Shown: piece by piece, positions 11,451-24,800 of the stretch
Numbering within the stretch: the first letter of the stretch is position 1
Layout: every line of letters begins with the position of its first letter
Assembly (NCBI GenBank): GCA_043228905.1
Contig: JBHGNT010000014.1
Coordinates: 14,880,001-14,944,000 of the forward strand
Reading direction: 5' to 3'
DNA: 64,000 nt
DNA from: Azolla caroliniana
Lineage: Eukaryota > Polypodiophyta
Made by a program: the position numbers and the translations under genes
The notes under the pieces: generated by a model
What the model was told of the DNA's origin: nothing
Databases searched by the model: none
What the model saw: the letters and a program-made list of their open reading frames with translations, nothing else

Positions 11451-13610
11451 TTAGGAAATAGACGGATTTGAAGTAGGCAGCGTTATGGAGAGGGAATTAA
11501 AGAGGGGAGAAACAGAAAGAGAAGAGTATGGTCTAGAGATGGGGAAATTGGAGTCAATGAAAGAAACAGAATTTGTAGGATCAGAAGATAAAGAAGAAGA
11601 AGAAGAAGAAGAAGAGAGGGCATGAAGGATTTGTCTCATTGAAGGGCGAGAAGAAGGTTGATGATGGCAGCAAGCTATACTCAATTTAAGAACTAATTCC
11701 AACTGCCTCTCATCAAAACCATTGGTTTCCATTAAATTCACCCCTGCAGCCTCTATCAATCTATTCTCCTCATAAAGGTTCCACAGCCAATTGAGATTCT
11801 CTGAGGATAATCTCCTCCCAGTGGCAACTTCCATAGCCACTGCACCGAAGCTATATACATCCGACTCTTTTGTAATCATTTGGAAACATTCAGGCGCCAT
11901 GTATCCGGGAGTGCCTGCAATGGTGAATGTCTGCGTGCTCTCGCCTGAAGTTCCGTCGTGGATTCCGCCGCCCGGATGGAATATTCTGTCCTGATTCTTG
12001 ATCAATCTCGCGAGGCCGAAGTCGCCTAGCTTCGCATTGAACTCGGCATCGAGCATTATGTTGGCCGGCTTTAGGTCTCGATGCACAACCACCGCCTCCC
12101 ATTCTTCATGGAGATACACAAGGCCCGAAGCCACGCCTGTCAGGACATGGTATCGTGCTGCCCAGCTGAGGATATTCTGGGCCGAAGATTCCATCGATTG
12201 CCCATCTCGACCGGCGACATTAAGCCACCTGTCCAAGCTCTGGTTGGGCATATACTCATACACTAACAGAAGTTTCCCTCTCCAATGATCATAACTCCAG
12301 CCAAGGAGCTGAACCAGGTTTTTGTGCCTCATCCTTCCTATGCTTAGGATCTCTGCCTTGAACTCTCTCTCCCCTTGCTTTGAGTTCTCTGCCAATACCT
12401 TCACAGCCACATCTACACTAGTTTGACAGTTAATGCTCTTCTTATTATGATCTAACTCCAGTTTCCCTCTATATACCGCCCCAAATCCGCCTTGCCCAAG
12501 CTTGCACTCTGTGCTAAACCCTTTGGTTGCCTTCTTTAGATCCTTATAAGCAAACCTTCGAGGTCCATAGCCAAGATTGTTCAGATTATGAAGCGAAAGA
12601 TTAGATCTCAACCTCCTTCTCTTGGGAAGCACAAGCAAGAAAACAGCCACAGCTACAATTGCCAGGGCTAGGGCTACGGAGCCGACCGAGAGGCAGATGA
12701 TAACAAGAACCGACATGGAAGAAGGACTAGGGAAGGAAGTGGAGCTGAAATTCCAGTTAGTCACACAATGGGTTTCTTTGAATGTACCAGTGGATGCCGA
12801 GAAGCCGACGAAGACATCTTCCGGAAGGTGCTCGCGAAGATCGATCGAAAACCTAGAGAGAACAGGGACCGATGGCTTGTCCCGTTGGGCCGAGCCTTGA
12901 TTGGCGAGGTACACATCGAGCTCATGGCGATGGCCATCGTAATCGATCCACACACTAGTGTTAAACCCATTGATGTAATCATCAAGTGTGATATTCAAAG
13001 GGGTGAGGGATTGCTGCCATACAGAGTTTTCTGTGGAATTGATGTCGATGCCGAGATGGTTACCGTCGGGATCGGAGGGGGTGTCTTTGAAGGTATCAAA
13101 CTCGATCGCGACGAAACGGTTTGTGTAGGAAGAGTTGAGTAGGCCAAGGAAGGGGCCATAGCTAGCTTGGATGTGGGCAGCAGGGGAAGGGGAGAGGAAG
13201 AAGGCCATGCCACCTCCAGATATGGTGGTGCTGCCCCCATCTTGGGTGGGGCCCATGTTGATCATGAAGGAGGTGTTGAAGGAGGAGGTGTAGTTGTAGG
13301 ATGGGTCCCATAGGCGGAGCCTCGTGGCGTACGTGATCTGGCCCGAAGTGTTCACCACCGCGGCGCTCGATGACCCGCTGTCGTAGGTCACTTGCAATGC
13401 CCCGTTCTGGACGCCCGACGTTAGGGCCGAGAAATTGAAGGCGATGGTGTCGCCCTGCAAGAACTTGTCGAAGGAGAAGCCGATGCGCCCGGCTTCTCCC
13501 TCATCTCCTCCTAGTGCCGAGAAACCGTGGAAACACAAGGTGCACAAGACAATGTAGAGGAGGATGAGACTACTGAGATTGATGGGGGCCAGATTAAGGA
13601 GGTGCACCAT
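11451..13610 (-). CDS. LECRK: L-type lectin-domain receptor-like kinase
   Basis: This is a single-exon gene of 719 aa for a plasma-membrane receptor kinase. Residues 1-32 are a hydrophobic signal peptide. A legume-lectin domain spans about 43-291 and contains FVAIEFDTFKDTPSDPDGNH, the segment that binds Ca2+ in lectins; the many NxS/T sites suggest glycosylation. One membrane span covers about 300-328 and is followed by the basic stop-transfer PKRRRLR. The kinase domain spans about 363-665: glycine loop GQGGFGAVY (372-380), VAVK lysine 404, Glu420 of helix C, HRD 510-512 (an RD kinase), DFG 530-532, and TPGYMAPE at the end of the activation segment (567-574). All catalytic residues look intact. 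The layout fits the intronless LecRK family, probably the subgroup near LecRK-IX. The C-terminal tail has a Ser run (666-673) encoded by an in-frame TTC/TCT microsatellite. The ligand is unknown. Confidence 0.95.
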   Translation of the reverse strand: MVHLLNLAPINLSSLILLYIVLCTLCFHGFSALGGDEGEAGRIGFSFDKFLQGDTIAFNFSALTSGVQNGALQVTYDSGSSSAAVVNTSGQITYATRLRLWDPSYNYTSSFNTSFMINMGPTQDGGSTTISGGGMAFFLSPSPAAHIQASYGPFLGLLNSSYTNRFVAIEFDTFKDTPSDPDGNHLGIDINSTENSVWQQSLTPLNITLDDYINGFNTSVWIDYDGHRHELDVYLANQGSAQRDKPSVPVLSRFSIDLREHLPEDVFVGFSASTGTFKETHCVTNWNFSSTSFPSPSSMSVLVIICLSVGSVALALAIVAVAVFLLVLPKRRRLRSNLSLHNLNNLGYGPRRFAYKDLKKATKGFSTECKLGQGGFGAVYRGKLELDHNKKSINCQTSVDVAVKVLAENSKQGEREFKAEILSIGRMRHKNLVQLLGWSYDHWRGKLLLVYEYMPNQSLDRWLNVAGRDGQSMESSAQNILSWAARYHVLTGVASGLVYLHEEWEAVVVHRDLKPANIMLDAEFNAKLGDFGLARLIKNQDRIFHPGGGIHDGTSGESTQTFTIAGTPGYMAPECFQMITKESDVYSFGAVAMEVATGRRLSSENLNWLWNLYEENRLIEAAGVNLMETNGFDERQLELVLKLSIACCHHQPSSRPSMRQILHALSSSSSSSSLSSDPTNSVSFIDSNFPISRPYSSLSVSPLFNSLSITLPTSNPSIS

Positions 13611-13659
13611 TTGCTTATGTGAGTGAATTGGGTCCTTTTTTGTTGTTGTTGGGGGTGTT

Positions 13660-14050
13660 ATGGCTTGTCAATGCAAGAGAGGGTTGGTTGTGCCTTACTA
13701 TGATACAAGTTCAATGAAAGAGAGAGCATATGTGTGTTTCTAATGAATGAATGAATGAATGAATGAATGAATGAATGGAGTACCCACTACAAGCTCCACA
13801 CAAGTGCAATGAAAAATTCAAGAAAGAGAGGGTTGGTTTTCCCTTACAAGTTACTACTCTGATATGATACAAGTTCAATGAAAAGAGAGAGCATATGTAT
13901 GTTTTCCAATGAATGAATGAATGAATGAATGGAGACTTGGAGTACCCACAAGTTCAATAAAAAGAGAGAGAATATGTATGTTTTCCAATGAATGAATGAA
14001 TGAATGGAGACTTGGAGTACCCACTCCAAGCTCCACGCAAGTGCAATAAA
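13660..14050. repeat. Tandem repeats with (AATG)n cores upstream of the lectin kinase
   Basis: A unit of roughly 90-150 bp is present about three times. Its order is: CAAGTTCAATGAAA, AGAGAGAGCATATGTATGTTTTCC, a (AATG)4-9 run, GGAGACTTGGAGTACCCAC, CAAGCTCCACxCAAGTGCAAT. The AATG runs are at 13,743-13,777, about 13,910-13,930 and about 13,988-14,005. They lie directly in the putative promoter of the minus-strand kinase gene. Confidence 0.8.
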
Positions 14051-14059
14051 AAATTTCAA

Positions 14060-16060
14060 AACGACTTGGTTTTTGAATTGTGTTGTTTTTTGCTTGGTTT
14101 ATGCTGTGTTTTGGAAGCGACTAGCAATGGTCCCACTTCATTTTTTTTAACACTAGTAATGTCGAAAGAAGAAGAGAGAGAGAGACGAGTGGATGATAAA
14201 GCTATACGCCATCATATAAGGTTGGGTTTGACTATCTTAGGTATTGGGGGATGTGGTTTAATTGGACCATGAGAAATGGGTTCTTGTTTGATGGACTTTT
14301 GGGGGTAATAAGACAATTCCGTAGGATGAATGGGAAGTTGATTTGGCAATTTCCGCAACTATGTTGTATGGGGACTTGACCCAAAATGAGGTAGAGTTTT
14401 GTCATCTAGTATTACAAAGACTTTGAGAGGGTTTCCCTTGGCATAACACTACTAACAAAGTCATGAAAATAGCAAGGGTTGTATTATCATCTTGTTTTAA
14501 TAACAAACAAAGATTTACAAAAAGAGAGAGTGATAGATGAGTAAACTGTTGGATGTGTTTTCATAAATACATAGTGTGTATATATATTTTCTATCATTGT
14601 GGAAAATACTGTCGTAGCTCCATGGATATAATAGGGGATTTCCTAGCACCATGTAAAATGCTCTTGTCCATTTTAATTCGATATACATATTTTGTTCCTT
14701 CCTCTCTAACATAATATTGTGGCTAAAAATACATCATGTTGTGATTCTTTGAACAAGTTCACTAATGACCTAGTCTAACTCCTTGATCAAATATGTAGCT
14801 ATGCTTTGTTTATTTTGTGTACACCCATTGATTCCTCATTCTATCATTCTCCTGTAGTTATTTTAGTGTGAAGAATTTTGTTAAACATATAAGTTTTCTA
14901 GTGTTCCCAAAAACATTTACAAAACGAAGCTCCCTTTAACATATGGCCATTACACCCATGCCTAATAATAATGATGAAGTTACCCACAAATACCAAAATT
15001 GTTGAATATCCAACTCACAACAATTCTAAATATCCTCAACATTTCTAATGTTCTAAATATCTACCTGGCCCACTTCTATCTATCTATCAATGTATTACCT
15101 TCATGAAAGTTAAAATCATTGATGGAAACCATTAATTAAGATCAATGGGGAGTTGTAAACATCATATTAACATATGACGAGCTCATGTGTCTATAAATTC
15201 ATGCACAATATATCCAAAAGCATTATAAATCCACTTTTCATTCATGACAAGAGAGACAAACAAACAAATAGACAGACATATTTCATTCTCCTTGTATGAG
15301 CCCATTCTTGATTTAGATGGGAGATCTCTTTCCTAATTATTTTTGAGTTCTCGAGGTATTGGGGGCTATGGTTCAATTGCGATATCTGGGATGCCTTCAC
15401 TTTTCATTCAAAGTTAAAAGGACTTCTTTTGTGTCAATTGATAGTGTTAGAGAATTCACAAAATCTCAACCACGAAGACTCAAGAGAGAGAACTTTGCAA
15501 GGTTATATATTATCATATTCAGCATTTGAATTGGTGTGTAAGATAAGATTGAATTTGTAGTTTAGTAGTAGTAATTAGATCCCTATAAGGGTTCTATACT
15601 TTGTTGTAAGTAGTAATGGTAGTGTTTTTTAATTTCATAGCCATTTTCTAAGAGAGAGAGAGAGAGATTTTATTATCTCATTGGTGGTTAAATATGACCT
15701 ATGAGATAAAAAATATAACATTTTCACGTAATACATGTGGAGAGAGATAAATATAGCTTAGTTTTGTAAGGTTGTGCGAGGGAGACTAGGTCATGTGAAA
15801 AGAAGTGATAAGCAAGCCTTGAACCCAAGGCCTTAAGAGTTGGTAATCTAACAATTTGCCAATAAAGTAAAGTAGTTACAAAAAAGAAAATCAAATAATT
15901 GAAAGCTTGACATACTAGGAAAATAATGATAGGTACAAATAGTGAAGAGGGTGAAGAACATAGAGAAATATGAATTGAACTAGAAAAATAAGCAGTAAAA
16001 CATGATATAACTTTGATTTATTCTTTTATGCAACTTTGCTTGATACAACTAGTAAAAACG
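14060..16060. other. Intergenic AT-rich DNA
   Basis: I see no gene. Short GA runs lie at 14,173-14,186 and 15,654-15,668. Open frames are short and show no family resemblance. Confidence 0.4.
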
Positions 16061-16061
16061 C

Positions 16062-17345
16062 CACCACATCTTCAGTGTGGACAATTAGAACAAAGGTATG
16101 TTGATCAAGTAACAAACTTGAAAATTTCAAACCCCATAATGGATAAGGCCAAGGTTACGGTCAACCCTTATGTGGCAAAATTTCAAACTTTGTTGTTTAC
16201 TTTGCAACATTTTGTAGGGTCGAACAAGTAATTGGCATTCCATATCAAATCATGATGAGAAATTACTTGTCCCCCATTTCATCTAGCAAATATTTTAGGC
16301 ATGAGAACGTGTTTGGCCCCATGTTGCTCAATACAACCACTTTATGCCACATTCTCAATATTTCCATTCATGAATGCACCATTTCGAACATCTCGTTTAG
16401 ACCTACTTCGTATTCGAGAGAAAAACGTTTTCCTCATTCATTAAGAGTTTCAAATGAATGGGCCAGAAATATCTATATACAAATGATCAACTTTTATATA
16501 AATATTTCCAAAAAAAATATAAACATTTAAATTGGCATATTTTCTCATAAAATCCTCATTATGGAAAGCATGGAAAGGAATTTTGGTTGATGAATGAAGA
16601 AAACAATTTCTCAAAAGGCCAAATCTACGAGTGAATCCACATACCATATCTTCAGATGTGTTGTACTTATTATTATTATGACATTGATATTTTGTGTGTT
16701 TTAATGTATTTATGATTATGTTTGGATTTACGAATTGGATTTTTTTTTGTATGTGAATAAAGTGCGTTAAAATCTTATTTTTCTCCAACCAAACCGTGCA
16801 TCAAGTAATGTTAATGCACGAGATATGGAGTGAAGTTGTAGCCACTCTAAAGAGCCAATACAATGGCCTCACGGGCGTATCCGATGGAATTGAAAGACAA
16901 CGATTAGCCGTCATTCAACAATGGTCGTCCTCTCCCTTTCTTGAGTCAATAGGCATCCATATATGATGGAATTATCACGTCCCTACAGGGATTTGTATAT
17001 AACACTTACATTGGGTAAAATTTTATAACTAATGGAAGGAGTTTTTTTTGAAAAAAAAATGTTATTTTTCATGATGGGAACCAAATCAATTGTGGCAGAG
17101 TGAGGCATCACATGAGCTCCAACGTGCAAGATGTGCTCTCACATGAGCTCCAACATGCAAGATGTGCTCCAATGTGCAAGATGTGCTCCAATGTGCAAGA
17201 TGTGCTCTCACATGAGCTCCAACATGCAAGATGTGCTCCGACGTGCAAGATGTGCTCCCTCTCAATATAGCTCATTTACTCTTTTTATTTATAAAATGTT
17301 TTGTATCAATGTTTACAAGCTTCCAAGATGATTCCCAATCTTGAA
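16062..17345 (-). mobile_element. Unclassified dispersed repeat, inverted relative of the right window end
   Basis: The reverse complement of this segment matches about 63,000-64,000. Shared landmarks are ACCACATCTTCAG at 16,062, the GGATAAGGCCAAGGTTACG block near 16,140, ATTTCTGGCCCATTCATT near 16,465, and the AGCTTGTAAACATTG block near 17,310. Copy differences are indels plus one segment (about 16,790-17,050) missing from the other copy; that segment is the one shared with 3240-3475. A remnant frame (16,013-16,231) is not recognised. The match runs off the window on the other side, so the element's ends and class are unknown. Confidence 0.75.
17104..17260. repeat. Minisatellite of 18-30 bp units
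   Basis: The core GCTCCAAYRTGCAAGATGT is repeated about eight times, some units carrying the extension GCTCTCACATGA. It lies inside the dispersed repeat; the 63-kb relative has only one GAGCTCACATGATGC segment in this place. Confidence 0.85.
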
Positions 17346-18876
17346 AGAGAAACTTCACCGACTTCGAATTTCGTGACATTTTACAAAAGTTGGCTATTCA
17401 TGAGAGAGACAGAGAGAGGGTTACAAATACATGCTTATTATTCTTGGGTATCAAGGACTCCTTCCCTCCCATCAATCTTTTATTCAAGTCTACATTAAGA
17501 ATAGATATGTAAGGATAGTTGATTGGTCTTGTATTGTAGAGCTGTAGGAAAGATCCACCCAGTCATTATTATTTCATACAACCACATTGAAATTCATTCT
17601 AGAATATCAAATACTTAAAATGTCAAGGCCAAAACCTAGTCAAACCATTGTCTCTATATAAAAATACTCATGACCTATGAAATGTTAAACACATGAAGAT
17701 GAATAATTCTTGAGTTAAATTTTAGCCAACAATGCTTTCACTTGGATTATTTGCTTCATTATGCTCAATACAATTGGCAAAAACACAAGACCATGGAACA
17801 TAATTGGTGTTGAGTAATCATCTTATACTACAAAATAACATTGCAATTAGCATTAGGCCCCAAGGCTTGTAGCAAACCCTAAACCCTAAACTCTATATGA
17901 TAGGGAGGTTTGTACATTCTAGCTCTTACAAAGTAAAAACGATGAACCAAGGAAAGTTCCTCGCATCAGAAAACAAAAGAATACACGCATATTATTCAGT
18001 GTGATTAAAAAATCAAACCAAATATATGATTACGTAAACTTATTGGAGTAATGGTCACAGATTTAAGAATCTCTTTCCTTTCAACAGGCCAAATTGCAAT
18101 GCAACCATTGTAAATGATTCAGACATGTTCAAAATTTTCTATTTCCAATATTAGGACTTTTTGGTCATTTTTATTGGCCTCATTTGGCTTGTTGCTTTTA
18201 TCACAGATGCCGACCGGTCTTCTCTCTACCAACATCAATCCAGGAAAAAATAGTTCCATCACTTCTCATTGTTCTTTACTGATCAATAATGGATCATCAA
18301 AATTTATGAGAGGTTAAAGTAAATGAATCCCAATTCACACATTATTTATCACACTAGCAAAAAATAGTTTAATATTCAAAAACCGATAGAAACTTTATTT
18401 TCCAAGGAAGAAATACAAAAGAATGAAGGGCACCAAACTCTTCGTGCCATGTAGATGTGAATGCAACCAAGTATGGACAATTCTTCTAGATGTCTTTACC
18501 TCACCAGGATTTCATAAACATGCAAATATTTCCGGACCTGCAAGCTATTGAGAATAAAAGAATTGGACCATGAGCCTGTCACCCTTGTTACCAACAAATC
18601 AAAGCCATTAGCACCCAACACTAAAGCTGCTTTAACGTCTCTATCTTGGATTTACTGATGTTGGAATCTTTTGAAGGCAGAAGTTTCATTCTGTAAGGTC
18701 ACAACGTTAAGTGCTTGGCTAAACAGGAACATCAAGTACAATTTCACTACTCTAGTCACAATTATTTTCACTAGTTCTTCCCCATGATGAGACAACACTT
18801 CAAGATGTAACCTCTCGTTCGATATCATTGGTCACTTTGGCCTCGTAAAAGACATTAACATTCCTTTCTTTTGCAC
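17346..18876. other. Intergenic DNA 3' of the formyltransferase gene
   Basis: No gene recognised. The part next to 18,876 should contain the 3' UTR of the minus-strand formyltransferase gene. Confidence 0.45.
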
Positions 18877-21800
18877 CTAGATAGTTATTCCCCTTGACCT
18901 CATTACCCTCAGACATTGACCCCGCAATCCATTGATAAAATCTTTGGCGGACATTACTCTCTTTCCTGGAGGCTGCAGCTCCAAAATCTGCCAGACATGG
19001 TTAAATAATTAATCTGAAAAAAAAATTCAATTTCACCCATCTATAACTACATTATTCTCAAACATGTTTCCAATTTTGACCATTTTAGAAGTACACTAAT
19101 CTGACATATTCACAAATTAGACCAATCCGAATAAACTTCAAAAGATTAATCACCTCAAGAGAAGAGTTGCCTCCACAGAATACCAGCAAAGAAGAGTTTT
19201 GATATATAACCAAATTTCGGTCATCCTCTTGCCCACGACTTGCTCGCTCAAAATTATGTTTGGTATTGATAATCTTCAGATCCATATTTTGTACAGCTTC
19301 TCCGTCAATATTCAAGACCTGAAATGTGGCTTTAGTTCCTGGCCAATCTGCAAATGCACGAACCTATAACGGCCAGCCAAACCATTACTAACACAATATG
19401 CATAAATACCATGAAACAGTTTCTGTCACAAATCAGTATGCTCAAGATGGAGTATGACCTTGTTATGCAGAACATGTGCCGGTTGATTGAAATCAAGCCA
19501 TCCTTCATCTATAGTAACCTAGAAATTATAAGAACAGTTCACCATTACTATGTTTTCTGAAACTTAACCTCAAGTGTTGGAGCTAGAACGACCTTGGGTG
19601 CATGTGTTGCCCTTGTATGATCTTGATCCTTAGCTTTCTCTGCAGCAGATCCATTTAAAATCAATGGAAGCTCCCTTAATAGGAGTTGCACACCTGAAAC
19701 GAAAATTCCATATCCATCCATTCAAAAAGTTTTGAATCCAAGTTTAAAACCCAGTGATAGCCTAAGTTTCACAAGAAAATATTGAGATACTACTAGTGCC
19801 TTAGCATTGCTGCCTTGCAAAGATAACATAAGGATCACTCCACTCACCCTTTCCCACTTTTTGTCAGCTAATTGAAACAACGGTGAATCTCAACAGTGAA
19901 TTATATAATGATTTTTGCTGGGTTTTGAACTTGCAGTTGAAACAAATATCACCACTTAACCAGCCATGACCAATCCGTCAGTTCTTCCCTTTGGGCTCTT
20001 CTATACTTGTGGGATCCTCTTACATACCCTAGCCACTGAATTGCATGTGTGGGAGCCTGGACACCTTTGTCCAATGCATAGATTTCTAAGACCCAGCTTA
20101 TCTAATCAATTTACTAAGATTTGACACGGTTATGAGCTGCAAGCAGAGAGTAGACAGTCTAAATTTTCTTTTGTTTTGCGAGTATAGGATTATTGAATGA
20201 TCTTTACCTTTTTCAAAAAGCAATTGAAGTAATTCAGGTGCCTGGAGAAATAATAATAGTAAGAGCTAAAATAAAGAACTTAACAGTGAAAACTTTTACC
20301 ACAAAGATATTAAAAGAACCTTGATGTGATCATCTATCTCTACAGATTCTGATGTGATAATGGGCCCTGCATCCATAGCACGAACTGTAAATGCTATCGT
20401 CACACCTGTTACAGGAACACCATCCTGCATATATTTGAGAATTTCGGTCAGTATTAACTGTGCGTGCAGCGTTGCGTTTAAACATATTATATACCTGAAT
20501 TGCTCGTTGTACTGGTGCAGCACCACGGTATAATGGCAACAAGCTAGGGTGTATATTCACTGTTCCTGCAATAACAGCTTCATATTAAAACTTCAAAATC
20601 TGTCTACATTATTTCTAGTCTACCACAGATGTTGACTGTTTGCTAAGAATAAAATAACCACAAGTGGATGCTTTGTCTTTGGAATCAAATGGCAGAAACA
20701 CGCAATAGATCGTATCACTAATAATAGAGGACTGGAGTCTGGTATAGCCACTTCTTGCTGTTGGCAGTTAGACAATAGGGCTGGACTTTGTTGCATTAGT
20801 TTTAGCTTTGAATATATGTTGTTTACTTTAATCTTGCTGTATCTTCTCTCTTTCTTGTCTTCTTCCCCTTTGTCAAAAGCTTGTGCCATATCATTGGGGA
20901 CCACTCATTCCTATCACTATGGCAGTACCTCAACTCACTCTCTTTCCTTTCCCAACTACCCACAGGAAAATCTAGCAAAATTAAAAATCAATTAGTCCCA
21001 GCCTAACAAATTGATAGCATTGCCACAATTGGTTAGATAAGGTAGATTTACTCACATTCAATATCATTTCTTATCTAGCAGTTCATAGGCTCTTGTTTCT
21101 CTGCATTTTGTGAGTCGAGACTTTGACAAATGTATCCTCTTGCTGCATGAGAACACTTGAAATGGTGGATACAATGTATATCTACTAAGAGTACACGCTG
21201 TGGTGATATGGATCACTTTAGTGAGAAGATTTTTTATATTAAAGGTGCACGTGGAAATGGCTAACATTTATTGGAGAGAGTACATACTGTAACAAGATGA
21301 GTTTAGTGTTATTGATACTCCAGACAAGGTGCCCACTGGTTTGACAATACAGAGAAAGTACAGGACCTTGTCATAAACCAATTTAATGTGGTTGCACATA
21401 TTGAATATAATTAAGAACACATACAACTGAAACATGCAAAATCTACCAAGACTGATACTATATGCAAAGCATCACAAATTGATGAAAAAAAAGATGCCCT
21501 TGAATAAGAGGAAAACCCATAATTGACTATAAATCTTTTTTATCACAAATTGAACCATGATTTCTCTCAACAAATATCACCAACAGTGTCAACCAAATCT
21601 TCGGTATACATGATACCACTGCATTGCAATGTGATCAACGATACATCAGGATATCAATTTAGAATGTATTCAAAATTCATTGCTCTTTATGTACACTTGA
21701 GTTCATTTTATGTATAAGAAAATGGAGAAGTCATAGAATGAAAAATAAATTATATCAAACATGAGTTTAAAAGAACTATTACGTACCATTAAGTAGAATC

Positions 21801-24800
21801 TCCAAGAAACAAACCTTAGAACAAAATAATAAATAGTATCATGCGTAAATTTTCAAGAGAACTGTTTACTTACCATAAGTTGGAATCTCCAAGAATTTTT
21901 TTGGTAAAATGTTCCCATATGCAGCAGTAATACAAAGGTCTGGTTGTAGTTCTTTCATGTCCATCAAAAAGTTTTCCTGCTAAATATCAAAGCAATGTGT
22001 CTAGAAGGATACTGCAATTCCATTAATTTCATTTAATAATAACAAAACAAACATCATCAGTTTTCACAGGAAACTAATACCCTCTATAACTTTAGCATCT
22101 CTTAATGTTTGTTTACAATCAAAGGTTTATGCATAAAATCATGGGAGAATTACCAAAACATGCTTATATGTTTCAGATATTAAAAAGCATGTTTTCCTTA
22201 TTTGCAAAAATAGCTATAAATGTTTTGATCTACTTAAAGTTCCTTACCGCAATGAAAATTAAATTACCAATCACTTTGCAATCATGCAATGCAATGAAAC
22301 AACAGTGTGATCATTCCTGAAGTAAAAAATTTGAACAAGGAATGTTTGATAAATGTGATGAATCATGTCTATCTTTTCTCATATAACGGATCAGGAGCCC
22401 CTTAAATATGTGAAATAATTATATGTCAGAATGATCAAATGCAATGAAAGTTCCAAGCACGTTATGGAATAGAACTCCTTGATCCTTGTCGATTACAATT
22501 ATGATATAGTACATAGTGCACTGGTATAATTCTGGACAGAATGATAAAATTCATGGAAAAAAGACAAAGAACTGATTTGATATGGTATCTTCTCAGTAAG
22601 AACGATTGTTTCATGTATCAGAACTGATGAAACTAATCCTCTGTGAAATAGAAAACATCTACAAGTTTGTAGGAAACAGACACGAAAATCAATACAGTTT
22701 TCAGACAGTAAGTAACCACAAACCTCTCCAGCCCTCTCTGGCCAGAAAATTTTGCTTGTTGGAAAATTTCGCTCCATTGCTAACTCGGCCACCGAGGATG
22801 GTGAGAGTTTCTTACCCCTTCCTTTTGCGGCAGGTGGTTGTGTTACCACAGCTGATATCTGCTCACACACCAAACATGTGGCATTTCTTTATCTGTTTGC
22901 ATCAAGAAGGTAAGAAGGATATTATCCAACAAAAAGGTTCAAACTAATGGTGAATTTACCATCCAAATGCAACCAAAAGGAAGTGAGCAATTACATTAGA
23001 ATTCTTGAAACATTTAGTCATAACCTTGCAGGAAAGCCTTGTACACCACCTATGTGTTTTTTGGCATGAAGATGGCCATTATCCAGAAAAGGTTGGAAAT
23101 ATACTGGTGTTATTCATCAGAAATAAATCAAAAGAAGTACACAATTATATCAGAATTCAGGAAACCTCTAGCTGTGGCTTGCAGGAACCACCATTTAGAA
23201 CATCCTCCCACAGCCTTATTGTGTGAAATTTCTGAGTCTTTTAACATGAAGACGGATATTACACCAAACAAAGGTCCAAATAAAATGAACTTTCCCCTCT
23301 GAAATACGAAGCAAGTGGAACTATGCAATTATATCAAAATTCATGAAAGATCTAACTGTAAGGTTGCATCCTCTTATGGATATAATAGATGGTCATTACA
23401 CTCAGAAATACAAACATATGCAATTATAACAGAATTTACAAAACAAATAGCTGTAAAGTTGCGACAAAGACATTTAGACCGCCTTTTACAACCATGGTGC
23501 ATAAAATTTCTGTGTGAAGACAAAGATTATCATCAGAAGTATAACCACGTGTATGAGCATGTCGTTGTAGCAGTAGATAGATATCTAGTCCACCCTCTTA
23601 CAGCCACGCTACTTTAAATTTCAGCATGAGAATGGGTATCATCCTCAGGAAGGTAACAGAAGGATTAAATCAGAATTCATGAAAGATCTGCCATTTGGGA
23701 CACCTCCCTTACGATCATGTTGTGCAAATTTCTGGCATGAACATGCCCATTAGCCTAACAACCAGAAGGAGTTGCACACTATGTCAGAATTCATGGAACA
23801 TATAACTAAATGCTTAGAGAATTTTCATTTAGAAAAAACTTTGATGTGACCTTCTAGAAGATATCATTTCTCAGGTAGATCTTCATTAAACAAATTATGT
23901 GTGTGTGTGTTAATAAGTTGGCACCCCATCACTCTTGTGTTGGTTGGGTCTGAATATCTTGAATATATATGGAATAGTTAAAAGGATATTGTATGACGCT
24001 TGAAGATATTTTCCAGTGTTTTTTCCAAGGGTCATCAGTACAATTGCAGCCTCATAAAACTTATTTTATAACTCACATAGGTGTCATAATGGATGAAGTC
24101 ACAGTTGATGGCAATGTATTGTCTTTCCTGATGCAAGAACTATGGACATGGCATTGGTGCATCACCTGCCTTCTTGGCAGAATATTCTTAAATTTTACCA
24201 TGCCCATGCCACCATTATTAGATGAAACATGACTTCAGGATTAGCTATGTTTCCAGGTTCTAGTTGCCTTGTAAAGACACACTCACACAAAAAACTTTAA
24301 ATTGGATTACAACAGGGGACATTTTGTAATGACGTGCTACATATGCAAAAACCATTTTTTTGGTGGAAGCAGCAGTCAAAGGGTTGTAGTAGAATATGTA
24401 GAGCTCTTAAGGAATGCCTCTTTTTTTTTTGCAATGTCTACTTGGAATCTTGTCTATTGGTGTTACGTCAAAATTAAGGAAAAATGCCTTTGCCACATAC
24501 AAGGGGGTGTGGACAAGGTAGCTTCAAAACCACCATTGCACCATCAATCGTTGTGTCACCCTTTGACTATGAATGGAAGAAAGATGCTTGAGATGTAAGG
24601 GTTTATATTGTTAGTTGCTTCGTAGACTTAAAGAAAGATTTTGATATGGTACCTATTGAGCATCGTTGGAGGCACATGGAAGAACTCCGGGTACCAATTG
24701 AATATATGCTTGCAATTTCTCAAATCTATGACAAGGTTAAATGTTGTGTGTGTGTGTGTGGACAATGAGAATTCCAGACTTTTTTAGGAGCACTATTGTT

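Noticed and set aside
11791-13142. Several plus-strand frames of 60-124 aa opposite the lectin kinase
   Set aside because: Shadow frames of a GC-richer conserved coding gene; no family similarity of their own.
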